From positions 1-44,625 of the forward strand of contig JAIRVG010000068.1 in the NCBI GenBank assembly GCA_031253995.1: 44,625 bases of DNA. Direction: 5' to 3'. This document shows, one piece after another, positions 7,769 to 15,459 of the stretch; positions within the stretch are counted from its first letter, which is position 1, and every line of letters starts with the position of its first letter. This DNA comes from Paucimonas sp. (GTDB lineage Bacteria; Pseudomonadota; Gammaproteobacteria; Pseudomonadales; Pseudomonadaceae). The position numbers and the translations under genes were made by a program. The notes beneath the pieces are model-generated. The model was not told the origin of the DNA. It ran no database searches and was given only the letters and a program-made list of their open reading frames with translations.

Positions 7769-9664
7769 ATGCCCAACCCGATCCCCCTCAAGGACCACGA
7801 AAAGGAAGGCCAACTGGTCAACCGCCGGCTGCTGGCCTGTGGGGCGCTGGTCCTGCTGGCAGCCTGTGCGCTGGTGGCGCGCCTGTATTTCCTCCAGGTG
7901 GTCGAGTACGACTACAACTCGACCGTCTCCGAGAACAACCGCGTCCACGTGCTGCCCATTCCTCCCGAGCGCGGGCAGATCCGTGACCGCAACGGCGTGG
8001 TCCTGGCCGACAACCGCCCCAGCTTCAACCTGACCCTGACCCGCGAGCGCGCCGGCAATACCGCGCAGGTGCTCGACACCTTGTGCAGCGTCCTGCACCT
8101 GTCCCCCGAGCAGCGCCACGATTTCGACAAGGACCTCAAGCGCTCGAGACATCCGTTCGAGCCGGTGACCCTCATGTACGCCCTGAGTGAGGAGCAGATC
8201 GCCGAGATCGCGGTGAACCAGTACCTGCTGCCGGGGCTGGATGTCGAGGCGCAGTTCGTCCGCGAATACCCTTACGGCGAGCTGTTCGCCCATTCCCTGG
8301 GCTATGTCGGGCGGATCAACGAGAAAGAGACCAAGACCCTCGACCAGACCGAATACCGCGGCACCCAGTCGGTGGGCAAGACCGGCGTGGAGCATTTCTA
8401 CGAGGCGCAGTTGCATGGCCACGTTGGTTTCGAGGAAGTCGAGACCAACGCCCAGGGCCGGGTGATGCGCGTGCTGCGCCACACCGACCCGGTGGCCGGC
8501 AAGGACATCACCCTGAGCCTGGACATCAACCTCCAGCGCGCTGCGGAAAAGGCGCTGGACGGCCGTCGCGGCGCCATCGTCGCCCTCGACCCGCGCACCG
8601 GCGAGGTGCTGGCGATGGTCAGCGAGCCGGGCTACGACCCGAACCTGTTCGTCACCGGTATCAGCTACAAGGAATACGCGGCGTTGCGCGATTCCATCGA
8701 CCGGCCGCTGTTCAACCGTGTGCTGCGCGGGCTGTATGCACCGGGCTCGACCATCAAGCCCGAGGTGGCCATCGCCGGCCTGGACGCCGACGTGATCAAT
8801 GCCGGGACGCGGATCTTCGACCCGGGTTACTACCAACTGCCCAACTACGACCACAAGTACCGCAACTGGAACCGCAGCGGCGATGGCTGGGTGGACCTGT
8901 ACGCTGGGCTGATGCGTTCCAACGACGTGTACTTCTACGAAGTCGCCCACCGCCTCGGCATCGAGCGCATGCACGACTACCTGAGCCGTTTCGGTCTGGG
9001 GCAGAAGGTCTCGCTGGACATGAGCGACGAAGCGCCGGGATTGATGCCGTCCGAGCAGTGGAAGCGGGCGACGCGGCGCCAGCCGTGGTTCCCGGGGGAG
9101 ACGCTGATTCTGGGGATTGGCCAGGGCTACATGCAGGTCACGCCGTTGCAGCTGGCCGAGGCCACGTCGCTGATTGCCAGCAAGGGCGTTTGGCACCGGC
9201 CGCACCTGGCGATGCTGGTGGGCGACGAGGCGCCGGTGGATGAGCATCCGTTGCCGGATATCAAGCTGCGTGACCCTGGGGCCTGGGAGCAGGTCAATCG
9301 CGGGATGCAGGCGGTGTTGCACGATCCCCGCGGTATTGCCCGGGCCTCGGCGGTGGGGGCGCAGTACCGGATTGCCGGGAAGAGCGGGACGGCGCAGGTG
9401 GTCGCGATTCGCCAGGGTGAGCGCTACAACCGCAATCGCACGGCGGAGCGGAACCGGGACAACGCGCTGTTTGTCGGCTTCGCGCCGGCGGAGAGCCCGC
9501 GGATTGCGGTGGCAGTGATGATCGAGAACGGCGAGGCCGGCGGCAAGGTGGCGGGGCCGGTGGTAAGGCAGGTGCTGGACGCGTGGTTGCTGGATCAGGA
9601 AGGGCATCTGAAGGCGCAGTATGCGGTGCCTTCGACCAAGCCGGTGAATCCGGGGCATGTCTGA
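7769..9664 (+). CDS. mrdA: Penicillin-binding protein 2 (peptidoglycan DD-transpeptidase), stand-alone copy
   Basis: Predicted 631-aa class B PBP, close to the usual PBP2 length. It has one N-terminal membrane anchor (about 19-42), the PBP dimer/pedestal region (about 60-230) with VLPIPPERGQIRDRNG, and a transpeptidase domain with the catalytic serine in S327-T-I-K330, the SND motif in MRSNDVYFYE, and KSGT at 538-541. It crosslinks lateral-wall peptidoglycan with the RodA/MreB elongation machine. The usual neighbours rodA, rlpA and mltB are absent, so this is probably the second PBP2 copy that many Pseudomonas carry. The start at 7769 was chosen because the long upstream in-frame extension overlaps the divergent gene and does not resemble PBP2. 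Confidence 0.92.
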   Translation: MPNPIPLKDHEKEGQLVNRRLLACGALVLLAACALVARLYFLQVVEYDYNSTVSENNRVHVLPIPPERGQIRDRNGVVLADNRPSFNLTLTRERAGNTAQVLDTLCSVLHLSPEQRHDFDKDLKRSRHPFEPVTLMYALSEEQIAEIAVNQYLLPGLDVEAQFVREYPYGELFAHSLGYVGRINEKETKTLDQTEYRGTQSVGKTGVEHFYEAQLHGHVGFEEVETNAQGRVMRVLRHTDPVAGKDITLSLDINLQRAAEKALDGRRGAIVALDPRTGEVLAMVSEPGYDPNLFVTGISYKEYAALRDSIDRPLFNRVLRGLYAPGSTIKPEVAIAGLDADVINAGTRIFDPGYYQLPNYDHKYRNWNRSGDGWVDLYAGLMRSNDVYFYEVAHRLGIERMHDYLSRFGLGQKVSLDMSDEAPGLMPSEQWKRATRRQPWFPGETLILGIGQGYMQVTPLQLAEATSLIASKGVWHRPHLAMLVGDEAPVDEHPLPDIKLRDPGAWEQVNRGMQAVLHDPRGIARASAVGAQYRIAGKSGTAQVVAIRQGERYNRNRTAERNRDNALFVGFAPAESPRIAVAVMIENGEAGGKVAGPVVRQVLDAWLLDQEGHLKAQYAVPSTKPVNPGHV

Positions 9665-9720
9665 CGGCTTGAGGTCGGCGCGCTCCCACACTGACCGCGT
9701 CGAACTCTCGGCTTTGTTCC

Positions 9721-10374
9721 CTAGAATATTATGTTGCTGATATCCGCTGCTGCATTGAGACCACCACGGTAATCGCTCCCTGTCTTTGGCAGGGTATAGG
9801 TATATCGCTCGTCATTCTGGTAGGTGATTTTCCAATGCCTTCCTTCACTGTTCAGGCTGAAGCCAACTTCTTCAAGGGTTTTTCTGATCTGCCTGTTCAT
9901 CTCCCTGTAGCCGCGCAAATGCTCCTTTATTTTCTGGCTGTGTGTTTCGCGGATATTGGAACAGGGGTTGTTTTCAATGATCGATGAAATGATGTGTTCT
10001 TTTCGGGAGTTTGTTCTGGTGCGTCGTTTCAAGTGGTCTTGCAGCGCTGCAATGACGGTGGACAGTATCTCGTCCTTGAAGTAGTCGTCCTCCTCTCCGG
10101 TGTTCAAGGTCAACCCAGCCTGGGGCGAGTGCTTGTGCTCCAACTGTTTCATGGTTGAGCTGATGCGTTCGACTTCCTGCTCGAGAAGGCGGATATGTTC
10201 GTCTTTTTCCTTGATCTCCGCTTCATAGAGCTGGAGGAGCTGGATTTCCTCGCATTCCTGCTCCAGTGCTTTGAGGGGCGTTCTGCTTGTTTTGCGGGTG
10301 ACTCTGACTTCCTTGAATTTGTTCTGGCTTGCAATAGGCGTGTCGAGTGGAAAGTTTGTTTTTATAGTGCTCAC
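9721..10374 (-). CDS. Coiled-coil protein with a conserved C-terminal domain, unknown function
   Basis: Predicted 217-aa soluble protein. A basic N-terminus precedes a glutamate/leucine-rich coiled coil (about 30-80). A helical middle part follows (about 90-160). The C-terminal strand-rich part (about 160-217) includes GRHWKITYQNDERYTYTLPK and ends with an LPKTGSDxRxGxNxAxDI-type pattern reminiscent of a small HicA/dsRBD-like fold; that comparison is tentative. I prefer a GTG start at 10374 because GAGGAG lies eight bases upstream; that ribosome site would fall inside the gene if the ATG at 10389 were used. Base composition is clearly more A+T-rich than its neighbours, suggesting horizontal transfer. 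It is convergent with the PBP2 gene and is preceded by leader copy A. Confidence 0.7.
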   Translation of the reverse strand: MSTIKTNFPLDTPIASQNKFKEVRVTRKTSRTPLKALEQECEEIQLLQLYEAEIKEKDEHIRLLEQEVERISSTMKQLEHKHSPQAGLTLNTGEEDDYFKDEILSTVIAALQDHLKRRTRTNSRKEHIISSIIENNPCSNIRETHSQKIKEHLRGYREMNRQIRKTLEEVGFSLNSEGRHWKITYQNDERYTYTLPKTGSDYRGGLNAAADISNIIF

Positions 10375-10438
10375 GACTCGTCTCCTCATTGTTCGGCATG
10401 AACGCGTGCAGGCCCTGGGTTCGGGTGGGCAGATATGC

Positions 10439-10546
10439 TCGCTGATGTACTGTGGTCGGCGGAGAGTAGGCACTGATATCCAAGAGTGCAACGACTCAAT
10501 CGGTGCTAGAGCGCTCTTGGGAATTTTCCTACAACAAACTCGGACT
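10439..10546 (-). promoter_or_regulatory. Shared leader, copy A
   Basis: The first 57 bases (10439-10495) align without gaps to 14096-14152; the identical core includes CGGCGGAGAGTAGGCACTGA and CCAAGAG. A second conserved block at 10520-10546 reads, on the minus strand, GAGTTTGTTGTAGGAAAA. Within the leader GTAGG..CCAAGAG words face each other as an inverted pair about 30 bases apart. It lies just upstream of the coiled-coil gene. Positions 10547-10636 hold nothing I can name. Confidence 0.65.
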
Positions 10547-10636
10547 TTGCTGGTTTTTTGTTCGTATATGCAGCGCTTTTTTGCCTATTTTGAGCTCTCC
10601 TGTCCCGGGGGGGCCGTGGTTCGGATGATTGATTGA

Positions 10637-10656
10637 CAAGTGTCACTTGACACTTG
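10637..10656 (+). promoter_or_regulatory. Perfect 20-bp palindrome, likely operator of the HigA-like gene
   Basis: CAAGTGTCA and TGACACTTG face each other across two bases, giving a perfect palindrome 70 bases upstream of the HigA-like start. Overlapping TTGACA words at 10633 and 10648 could serve as -35 elements; no good -10 is evident. Autoregulation by an XRE dimer is the natural reading, by inference. Confidence 0.6.
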
Positions 10657-10726
10657 ACCATGCCAGCGATGCAAGACGAGGCCAGCCAGATGAGGCCTGC
10701 CAGATGAGAGCGCGGGAGAAAATGCA

Positions 10727-11056
10727 ATGTCGGTCGAAGAGCTTCATCCCGGTGCACTGATCCGGCAGGAGTGCCTTGAGCGCAGCGGGCTGTCCGTTAC
10801 AGCCGGGGCCGAGGTCCTGGGTGTCAGCCGACAGGCGCTCTCCAATCTGCTGGCAGGTCGATCTGGCATCTCGGCGGAAATGGCCATCCGCCTCGATCTG
10901 GTTTTCGGTGGCGGAGCCGAAATCTGGCTTCAGCGCCAGCTAAGGTTCGATCTGGCGCAAGCCAGGAAACGCAGCAAAGCCCTCAACGTTCGCATGCTCG
11001 GTCCTCGGCAGGACAGGCAGACTCAATCCAGGTCCACCTATGACAACCTCTCTTGA
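10727..11056 (+). CDS. HigA-family XRE antitoxin-like regulator (no HigB partner)
   Basis: Predicted 109-aa DNA-binding protein. It opens with the HigA family hallmark (HPGALIRQECLERSGLSVT), followed by a helix-turn-helix (about 22-60, VTAGAEVLGVSRQALSNLLA) and the typical RLDLVFGGGAEIWLQRQ segment. HigA antitoxins normally sit downstream of a roughly 90-aa HigB RNase gene; no such gene is present upstream. Instead the 3' end overlaps the methyltransferase start by 17 bases. It may therefore act as a controller of the restriction-modification genes, binding the palindrome at 10637-10656. The C-terminal 25 residues are basic and poorly structured. Family call is confident; the controller role is inferred. 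Confidence 0.82.
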   Translation: MSVEELHPGALIRQECLERSGLSVTAGAEVLGVSRQALSNLLAGRSGISAEMAIRLDLVFGGGAEIWLQRQLRFDLAQARKRSKALNVRMLGPRQDRQTQSRSTYDNLS

Positions 11057-12761
11057 ATTCCATCAGCTCTCACTTCCCCAGCTTTGTCCGGTCGCAGCTG
11101 CCGTGCACGAGCTGGCGACCACGAGCGGCGTGGAGGCGCGTGGAGCGGTTTTTACGCGCAGAGAGGTTGTCGACTTCATTCTGGATCTGAGTGGCTATGC
11201 CAGTGATGTCCCGCTGCACAACCTGCGCCTGCTTGAGCCTTCCTTCGGGAGTGGCGATTTCCTTGTTCCGGCCATCGAGCGTCTGCTGAAGGCCTGGCGA
11301 TCCGCCGATGGCGACAAGGACGCCTTCAGTGCGCTGAGCAACTGCATTCGCGCAGTCGAACTTCATCATGAGACCTTCCACCAGGCCAAGACGCTGGTGA
11401 TCGCGACACTACAAGAGTCAGGCCTCTCCAGCACCGATGCGCAGGCGCTCGCTGATTGCTGGCTGATCCAGGGCGATTTCCTGCTGGCGGACATTCCCGG
11501 CCAGTTCGACTTTGTCGTAGGCAATCCGCCCTATGTCCGTCAGGAACTGATCCCCGACGTGTTGATGAGCGAATACCGGGCCCGTTACAAGACGATCTAT
11601 GACCGGGCGGACCTCTATATTCCTTTCATCGAGCGCTCGCTGAGCCACCTCGCCAAGGGCGGCAACCTGGGCTTCATCTGTGCCGACCGCTGGATGAAAA
11701 ACCGCTACGGCGGGCCGCTGCGCCGTATGGTCGCCACGGGCTTCCACCTCAAGGTCTACATCGACATGACGGCCACCCAGGCTTTTCACAGCGATGTCGT
11801 TGCCTATCCGGCCATCACGGTTATTTCGCGACAGAAGCCTGGCCCCACGCGCATCACGCACAGCCCTACGCTTGAGAGTGCACACCTGAAGTGGCTTGCA
11901 GGCCTCATCACCGCAGCGGTCCTGCCAAAGGGCGAAGATGCCATTCGCGAGCTGGCCTGCGTCACGTCAGGCGATGAGCCCTGGATTCTGGAGTCCTCGG
12001 ACCAGATGGACCTGGTACGTCGTCTTGAGGGGGCATTCCCGCTTCTGGAGGATGCGGGATGCAAGGTCGGGATCGGCGTGGCGACGGGCGCGGACAAAGT
12101 CTATATCGCACCGTTCGACACGCTGGAGGTAGAGCGCGATCGCAAGCTGCCGCTCGCCATGACCCGGGATATCGTCAATGGGCGTCTTGAATGGCAAGGC
12201 TACGGGGTGATCAATCCGTTCAAGGATGAAGGGGGCCTGGTCGATCTCGCGGTTTACCCGCTATTGCGGCGTTATCTTGAGTCCCACAAACAGACTATCG
12301 CCAATCGACACGTTGCCAAGAAGCAGCCGTCTTCCTGGTATCGCACCATCGACCGCATTACGCCTTCGCTTGCGAAAAAACCGAAGCTCCTGATCCCAGA
12401 TATCAAGGGTGACGCCCACGTCGTATACGACGACGGGACCTTGTACCCTCACCATAACCTGTACTTCATCGTCTCTGATGAGTGGGACCTGAGGGCGCTC
12501 CAGGCTGTGCTGCTTTCCGGCATCGCGCGGCTCTTCGTATCGGTCTACTCGACCAGGATGCGCGGCGGGTATCTGCGCTTCCAGGCGCAGTACCTGCGTC
12601 GTATCAGGGTTCCGCTCTGGAAAGACGTTTCTGCAGACTTGAAGAAAGAGCTTTCCGAAGCTGCTGAAAGGCACGATATCAATGCCTGCAACTTCGCTGT
12701 ATTCAAACTTTATGGACTCACTCCCGCAGAGTGTGCCGCCCTTGGTGGAAATGGAGACTGA
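11040..12761 (+). CDS. Type II DNA adenine methyltransferase, PaeR7I/XhoI type
   Basis: Predicted 573-aa N6-adenine methyltransferase. The SAM-binding motif I is LLEPSFGSGDF (about 64-74) and the catalytic motif IV is NPPY at 162-165. The order motif I, then IV, then a long C-terminal target-recognition region (about 300-550) fits a gamma-class enzyme. Length and arrangement resemble M.PaeR7I. It would protect the host genome from the endonuclease encoded three bases downstream by methylating the same site. The start at 11040 overlaps the HigA-like gene, so the three genes form one transcription unit. Base composition is lower in G+C than the housekeeping genes around the island. Confidence 0.88.
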   Translation: MTTSLEFHQLSLPQLCPVAAAVHELATTSGVEARGAVFTRREVVDFILDLSGYASDVPLHNLRLLEPSFGSGDFLVPAIERLLKAWRSADGDKDAFSALSNCIRAVELHHETFHQAKTLVIATLQESGLSSTDAQALADCWLIQGDFLLADIPGQFDFVVGNPPYVRQELIPDVLMSEYRARYKTIYDRADLYIPFIERSLSHLAKGGNLGFICADRWMKNRYGGPLRRMVATGFHLKVYIDMTATQAFHSDVVAYPAITVISRQKPGPTRITHSPTLESAHLKWLAGLITAAVLPKGEDAIRELACVTSGDEPWILESSDQMDLVRRLEGAFPLLEDAGCKVGIGVATGADKVYIAPFDTLEVERDRKLPLAMTRDIVNGRLEWQGYGVINPFKDEGGLVDLAVYPLLRRYLESHKQTIANRHVAKKQPSSWYRTIDRITPSLAKKPKLLIPDIKGDAHVVYDDGTLYPHHNLYFIVSDEWDLRALQAVLLSGIARLFVSVYSTRMRGGYLRFQAQYLRRIRVPLWKDVSADLKKELSEAAERHDINACNFAVFKLYGLTPAECAALGGNGD

Positions 12762-12763
12762 TT

Positions 12764-13510
12764 GTGCCGCTGGACCTCGCCAACTATGCAGCAGAAACAC
12801 GAGAAGCAGTGTCCGCCTTTTGGCTGAGCCGAGATGATGCCAAGAGGAAGCAACTCGAATCTGGCAAAGCGGATCAAGGCGAGCGCGCCGGTGTTACTGG
12901 CGGCAAGAACATGGACCGCTTTGCGAGCCTCATTGCGGAGATTGTCCGGAGGAATGGGCTGTCACAGGCTCAAATCCTTTACGACAAGGCTGCACTGACG
13001 CTTCCTGGCTATTTCAGGCCGACCAAGTCGTGGGACATCCTTGTCATGCACAAGGGGCAGTTGATTGCCGCCATCGAGCTCAAGAGCCAAGTGGGGCCGT
13101 CTTTCGGCAACAACTTCAATAACCGTGCCGAGGAAGCTATCGGAACGGCGCACTGCCTGCAGACCGCTCTTCGCGAAGGCGCGTTTGGCAGGCAGCCCCG
13201 GCCTTTCATTGGCTGGCTGATGGTTGTCGAAGATGTCGAGGGCTCGCGGGCACCCGTTCGTGACAGATCACCTCATTTCCCGGCGTTCAAGGAGTTCAAC
13301 GGAGCATCCTACTTGAAGCGGTACGACATCCTCTGCCAGCGGCTCATGCAGGAGCAGCTCTATACCGCTGCCGCTCTGATCGCTACCCCACGTCAGGCTG
13401 TGGCGAGGGGGGAGTACGTGTCCCTTTCGGACCTGACCAGTTTCAAGAGTTTTGTTACCAGTCTGGCAGGCCATGTGGCCGTCACGGCAGCGCAGCTCGA
13501 TTTGAGCTAG
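12764..13510 (+). CDS. Type II restriction endonuclease, PaeR7I/XhoI family
   Basis: Predicted 248-aa endonuclease, essentially the length of PaeR7I and XhoI (about 246 aa). The segment around residues 82-122 (PGYFRPTKSWD, then IELKSQVGPSFGNNFNNRAE) is characteristic of that family; D91, E105 and K107 form a PD-(D/E)XK catalytic site. By homology the target should be CTCGAG. I chose the GTG at 12764, two bases after the methylase stop, because GGAAATGGAGA lies at the right distance and it gives the family length; the ATG at 12731 lies inside the methylase and adds 11 residues. CTCGAG sites are seen in the window at 8143, 39942 and 40002, so host methylation would be required. Confidence 0.88.
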   Translation: MPLDLANYAAETREAVSAFWLSRDDAKRKQLESGKADQGERAGVTGGKNMDRFASLIAEIVRRNGLSQAQILYDKAALTLPGYFRPTKSWDILVMHKGQLIAAIELKSQVGPSFGNNFNNRAEEAIGTAHCLQTALREGAFGRQPRPFIGWLMVVEDVEGSRAPVRDRSPHFPAFKEFNGASYLKRYDILCQRLMQEQLYTAAALIATPRQAVARGEYVSLSDLTSFKSFVTSLAGHVAVTAAQLDLS

Positions 13511-13535
13511 CCGTCAACGCAGGATCAAAGCAAGC

Positions 13536-13553
13536 GGGCCGCATCTGCGGCCC
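13536..13553. terminator. Short GC hairpin between convergent genes
   Basis: GGGCCGC and GCGGCCC form a perfect seven-base stem with loop ATCT, between the endonuclease stop (13510) and the stop of the convergent small gene (13561). There is no long T tract, so termination is plausible but not certain. Confidence 0.5.
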
Positions 13554-13560
13554 TGGCGAA

Positions 13561-13884
13561 TCAGTCCATTGCCACTCCGGCAACCTCTGCGTCTTTCTTC
13601 AAGCATCCCTTCAACAACGAGTCCAGCAGCGCCAGGCCGATTTCCAGCGAGTGCTGGGTCGCCCAGGCGAGGCCGCGCATCCGCATGTCCGCCGACTCGC
13701 AGACCTGGAAGTTGGTTTCATAGGCGGACTTCAGTGACGTCGACAGATGCACGAGGGCATCTTCCAGTGAGGCGCCTTCACACACGGCGAAGAGCGGCGG
13801 GTGAATGCCGTTGCAATCCGCGAAGTGGGTGTGGGCGGTGGTGAGGGGGGTAGGGATGGGTGGATCGGGTACGGCTTTTTTCAT
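13561..13884 (-). CDS. Small DUF6124/DUF3077-like Pseudomonas protein
   Basis: Predicted 107-aa cytoplasmic protein beginning MKKAVPDPPIPTP, followed by a proline-rich linker and a helical core (LFAVCEGASLEDALVHLSTSLKSA, then RGLAWATQHSLEIGLALLDSLLK) typical of small multicopy Pseudomonas proteins annotated DUF6124 or DUF3077. No function is known to me. AAGGAG lies six bases upstream of the ATG at 13884, making it preferable to the ATG six bases further upstream and to the long in-frame extension. It is convergent with the endonuclease gene and is preceded by leader copy B, which starts about 210 bases upstream. Confidence 0.7.
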   Translation of the reverse strand: MKKAVPDPPIPTPLTTAHTHFADCNGIHPPLFAVCEGASLEDALVHLSTSLKSAYETNFQVCESADMRMRGLAWATQHSLEIGLALLDSLLKGCLKKDAEVAGVAMD

Positions 13885-14095
13885 CGTCATCTCCTTGGGC
13901 CAGTCAAAGCCGCCGCACAAAGTGACCAAACGATGGGTGGCGACTGTACGCAGGTTGGTCAACCGGGGCCCAAGGAAACCGGCGCGCCCGAGGGCGCCCT
14001 GCGCACAGCCGCCATAACTCGACACGCCGCCAGCGAAGTGGCAGCAAGATCGGATACGACGCTAGTGCGTCTTGGGCTCAGGTGACCAAACCTGA

Positions 14096-14200
14096 TCGCT
14101 GATGTGCAGCGACCGGCGGAGAGTAGGCACTGATTTCCAAGAGCGCAACGACAAATGCGGGGCAGGATTATGCTTGGGAAATTGCCTACATGAAACTCGG
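14096..14200 (-). promoter_or_regulatory. Shared leader, copy B
   Basis: The left 57 bases match leader copy A at 10439-10495 without gaps. A second block at 14177-14200 reads, on the minus strand, GAGTTTCATGTAGGCAA and matches the equivalent block of copy A and the dyad region at 6207-6226. It lies in the 425-base gap between the DUF6124-like gene and the MocA-like gene. The rest of that gap shows only a short direct repeat (AGGTGCAGCACG at about 14275 and 14291). Confidence 0.65.
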
Positions 14201-14309
14201 AAATCCATGAGCTTTGTAGCTGCATGCAAGTGCAGACGCAGGTGCTGGTTTCGCGCAAGCCGCGCTCCTCATTCAGGTGCAGCACGCTTAGGTGCAGCAC
14301 GGCCATGAT

Positions 14310-14897
14310 TTACCCATTCGCACCCGCCGGAGCATCCATATCCAAAGACACCCCCGCGTCGCTGGCCTGGAGCACTACACAAGCATGCCGGTTTGCTTCG
14401 ATTGACCGTCTTCCTCCCTGATCGCCCTGCAGCCCTTCCAGCTCCTTCCAGAATTCCTTTCCAAAAACGACCGGATGCCCCCTGTTCCCCTCGAACTCCG
14501 GCACCACGATCCTTCCCGCCTGCGCCAAATCTCTCAACCTCTCCAGCGTCCCCACCTCAACCCAGGGCATATCCCCCAACATCACCGCCACCGCCTCAAA
14601 CCCCGTCCCCTCCAGCGCAGCTACTCCCGCCGCCAAACTGCACCCCATCCCCTCATCCGCCCGCTCAGCCCTGACCACCGTCACCCGCGGATCCACCCCC
14701 AGCGCCAGCGGATCATCCTCAACCCGCAACACCACCCAGACATCCGAAAACGCCGCCAACGCCCGCTCCAGTGTCTGAGCCAGCATCCGCTCCCCGGATG
14801 GCAACATCGCCAGCCGCTTGTCACTGCCAAACCTGCGTCCACGCCCGGCCGCGAGCACCAGCGCCACGCAGCCCTTGGTCATTTCCTTTGAACGCAT
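14310..14897 (-). CDS. MocA/MobA-like molybdenum cofactor nucleotidyltransferase
   Basis: Predicted 195-aa cytoplasmic nucleotidyltransferase. The N-terminal signature LVLAAGRGRRFGSDKRL (about 13-29) binds the nucleotide, and VMLGDMPWV supplies the metal-binding aspartate. MocA-type enzymes convert Mo-molybdopterin to the cytosine dinucleotide cofactor used by xanthine-oxidase-family enzymes. It is divergent from the PaoABC-like operon, 58 bases away, the same partnership seen with mocA homologues next to such operons elsewhere. The ATG at 14897 (MRSKEM) is favoured over the internal ATG at 14882, whose ribosome site would be too close. The CTP versus GTP choice is inferred from context. Confidence 0.85.
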   Translation of the reverse strand: MRSKEMTKGCVALVLAAGRGRRFGSDKRLAMLPSGERMLAQTLERALAAFSDVWVVLRVEDDPLALGVDPRVTVVRAERADEGMGCSLAAGVAALEGTGFEAVAVMLGDMPWVEVGTLERLRDLAQAGRIVVPEFEGNRGHPVVFGKEFWKELEGLQGDQGGRRSIEANRHACVVLQASDAGVSLDMDAPAGANG

Positions 14898-14955
14898 GTC
14901 TTCGCCCCTCGGTCGCACCTGAAAACCACAAGCATAACCCCGTGAGGCCTTTGTC

Positions 14956-15459
14956 ATGAGCGATGTACCTTCCGCGACGGTCGCCTATGCGATCGAGCTG
15001 CAGATCAACGGCGAGCGCCACCTGCTGAAAGTGCCGCCCTGGCTGACCCTGCTCGACCTGCTGCGCGACCAGCTCGACCTGACCGGCACCAAGAAGGGCT
15101 GCGACCACGGCCAGTGCGGCGCCTGCACCGTGCTGCGCAACGGCCGCCGGGTGAACGCCTGCCTGACCCTGGCGATCATGTGCGACGGCGATGCCCTCAC
15201 CACCATCGAAGGCCTCGCCGACGGCGACCACCTGCACCCGCTGCAACAAGCCTTCATCACCCATGACGCCTTCCAGTGCGGCTACTGCACCCCCGGCCAG
15301 ATCTGCTCGGCCCTCGGCCTGGCGCAGGAGGGCAGGGCGCATTCGCGCGCCGAGATCCAGGAGGGCATGAGCGGCAACCTGTGTCGCTGCGGGGCCTACG
15401 GCAATATCGTCGCGGCGGTTGAAGACGCCTTGCCGCAGCTGCGAGGAGCACAACGATGA
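14956..15459 (+). CDS. PaoA/YagT-like 2Fe-2S subunit of a molybdenum hydroxylase
   Basis: Predicted 167-aa electron-transfer subunit. The plant-ferredoxin-type cluster is held by C49, C54, C57 and C69; the second cluster by C108, C111, C143 and C145 in the all-helical C-terminal domain. It passes electrons from the molybdenum subunit to the FAD subunit. E. coli PaoA has an N-terminal twin-arginine signal; here the protein starts MSDVPSATVAYAIELQING directly on the ferredoxin fold, so the enzyme should be cytoplasmic. GAGG eight bases before the ATG supports the start. It overlaps the next gene by four bases (ATGA). Confidence 0.92.
   Translation: MSDVPSATVAYAIELQINGERHLLKVPPWLTLLDLLRDQLDLTGTKKGCDHGQCGACTVLRNGRRVNACLTLAIMCDGDALTTIEGLADGDHLHPLQQAFITHDAFQCGYCTPGQICSALGLAQEGRAHSRAEIQEGMSGNLCRCGAYGNIVAAVEDALPQLRGAQR

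Noticed and set aside
10506..10757. Possible HigB toxin gene next to the HigA-like gene
   Set aside because: The only open frame here is on the opposite strand, lacks RelE/HigB features and overlaps the palindrome and the HigA start.
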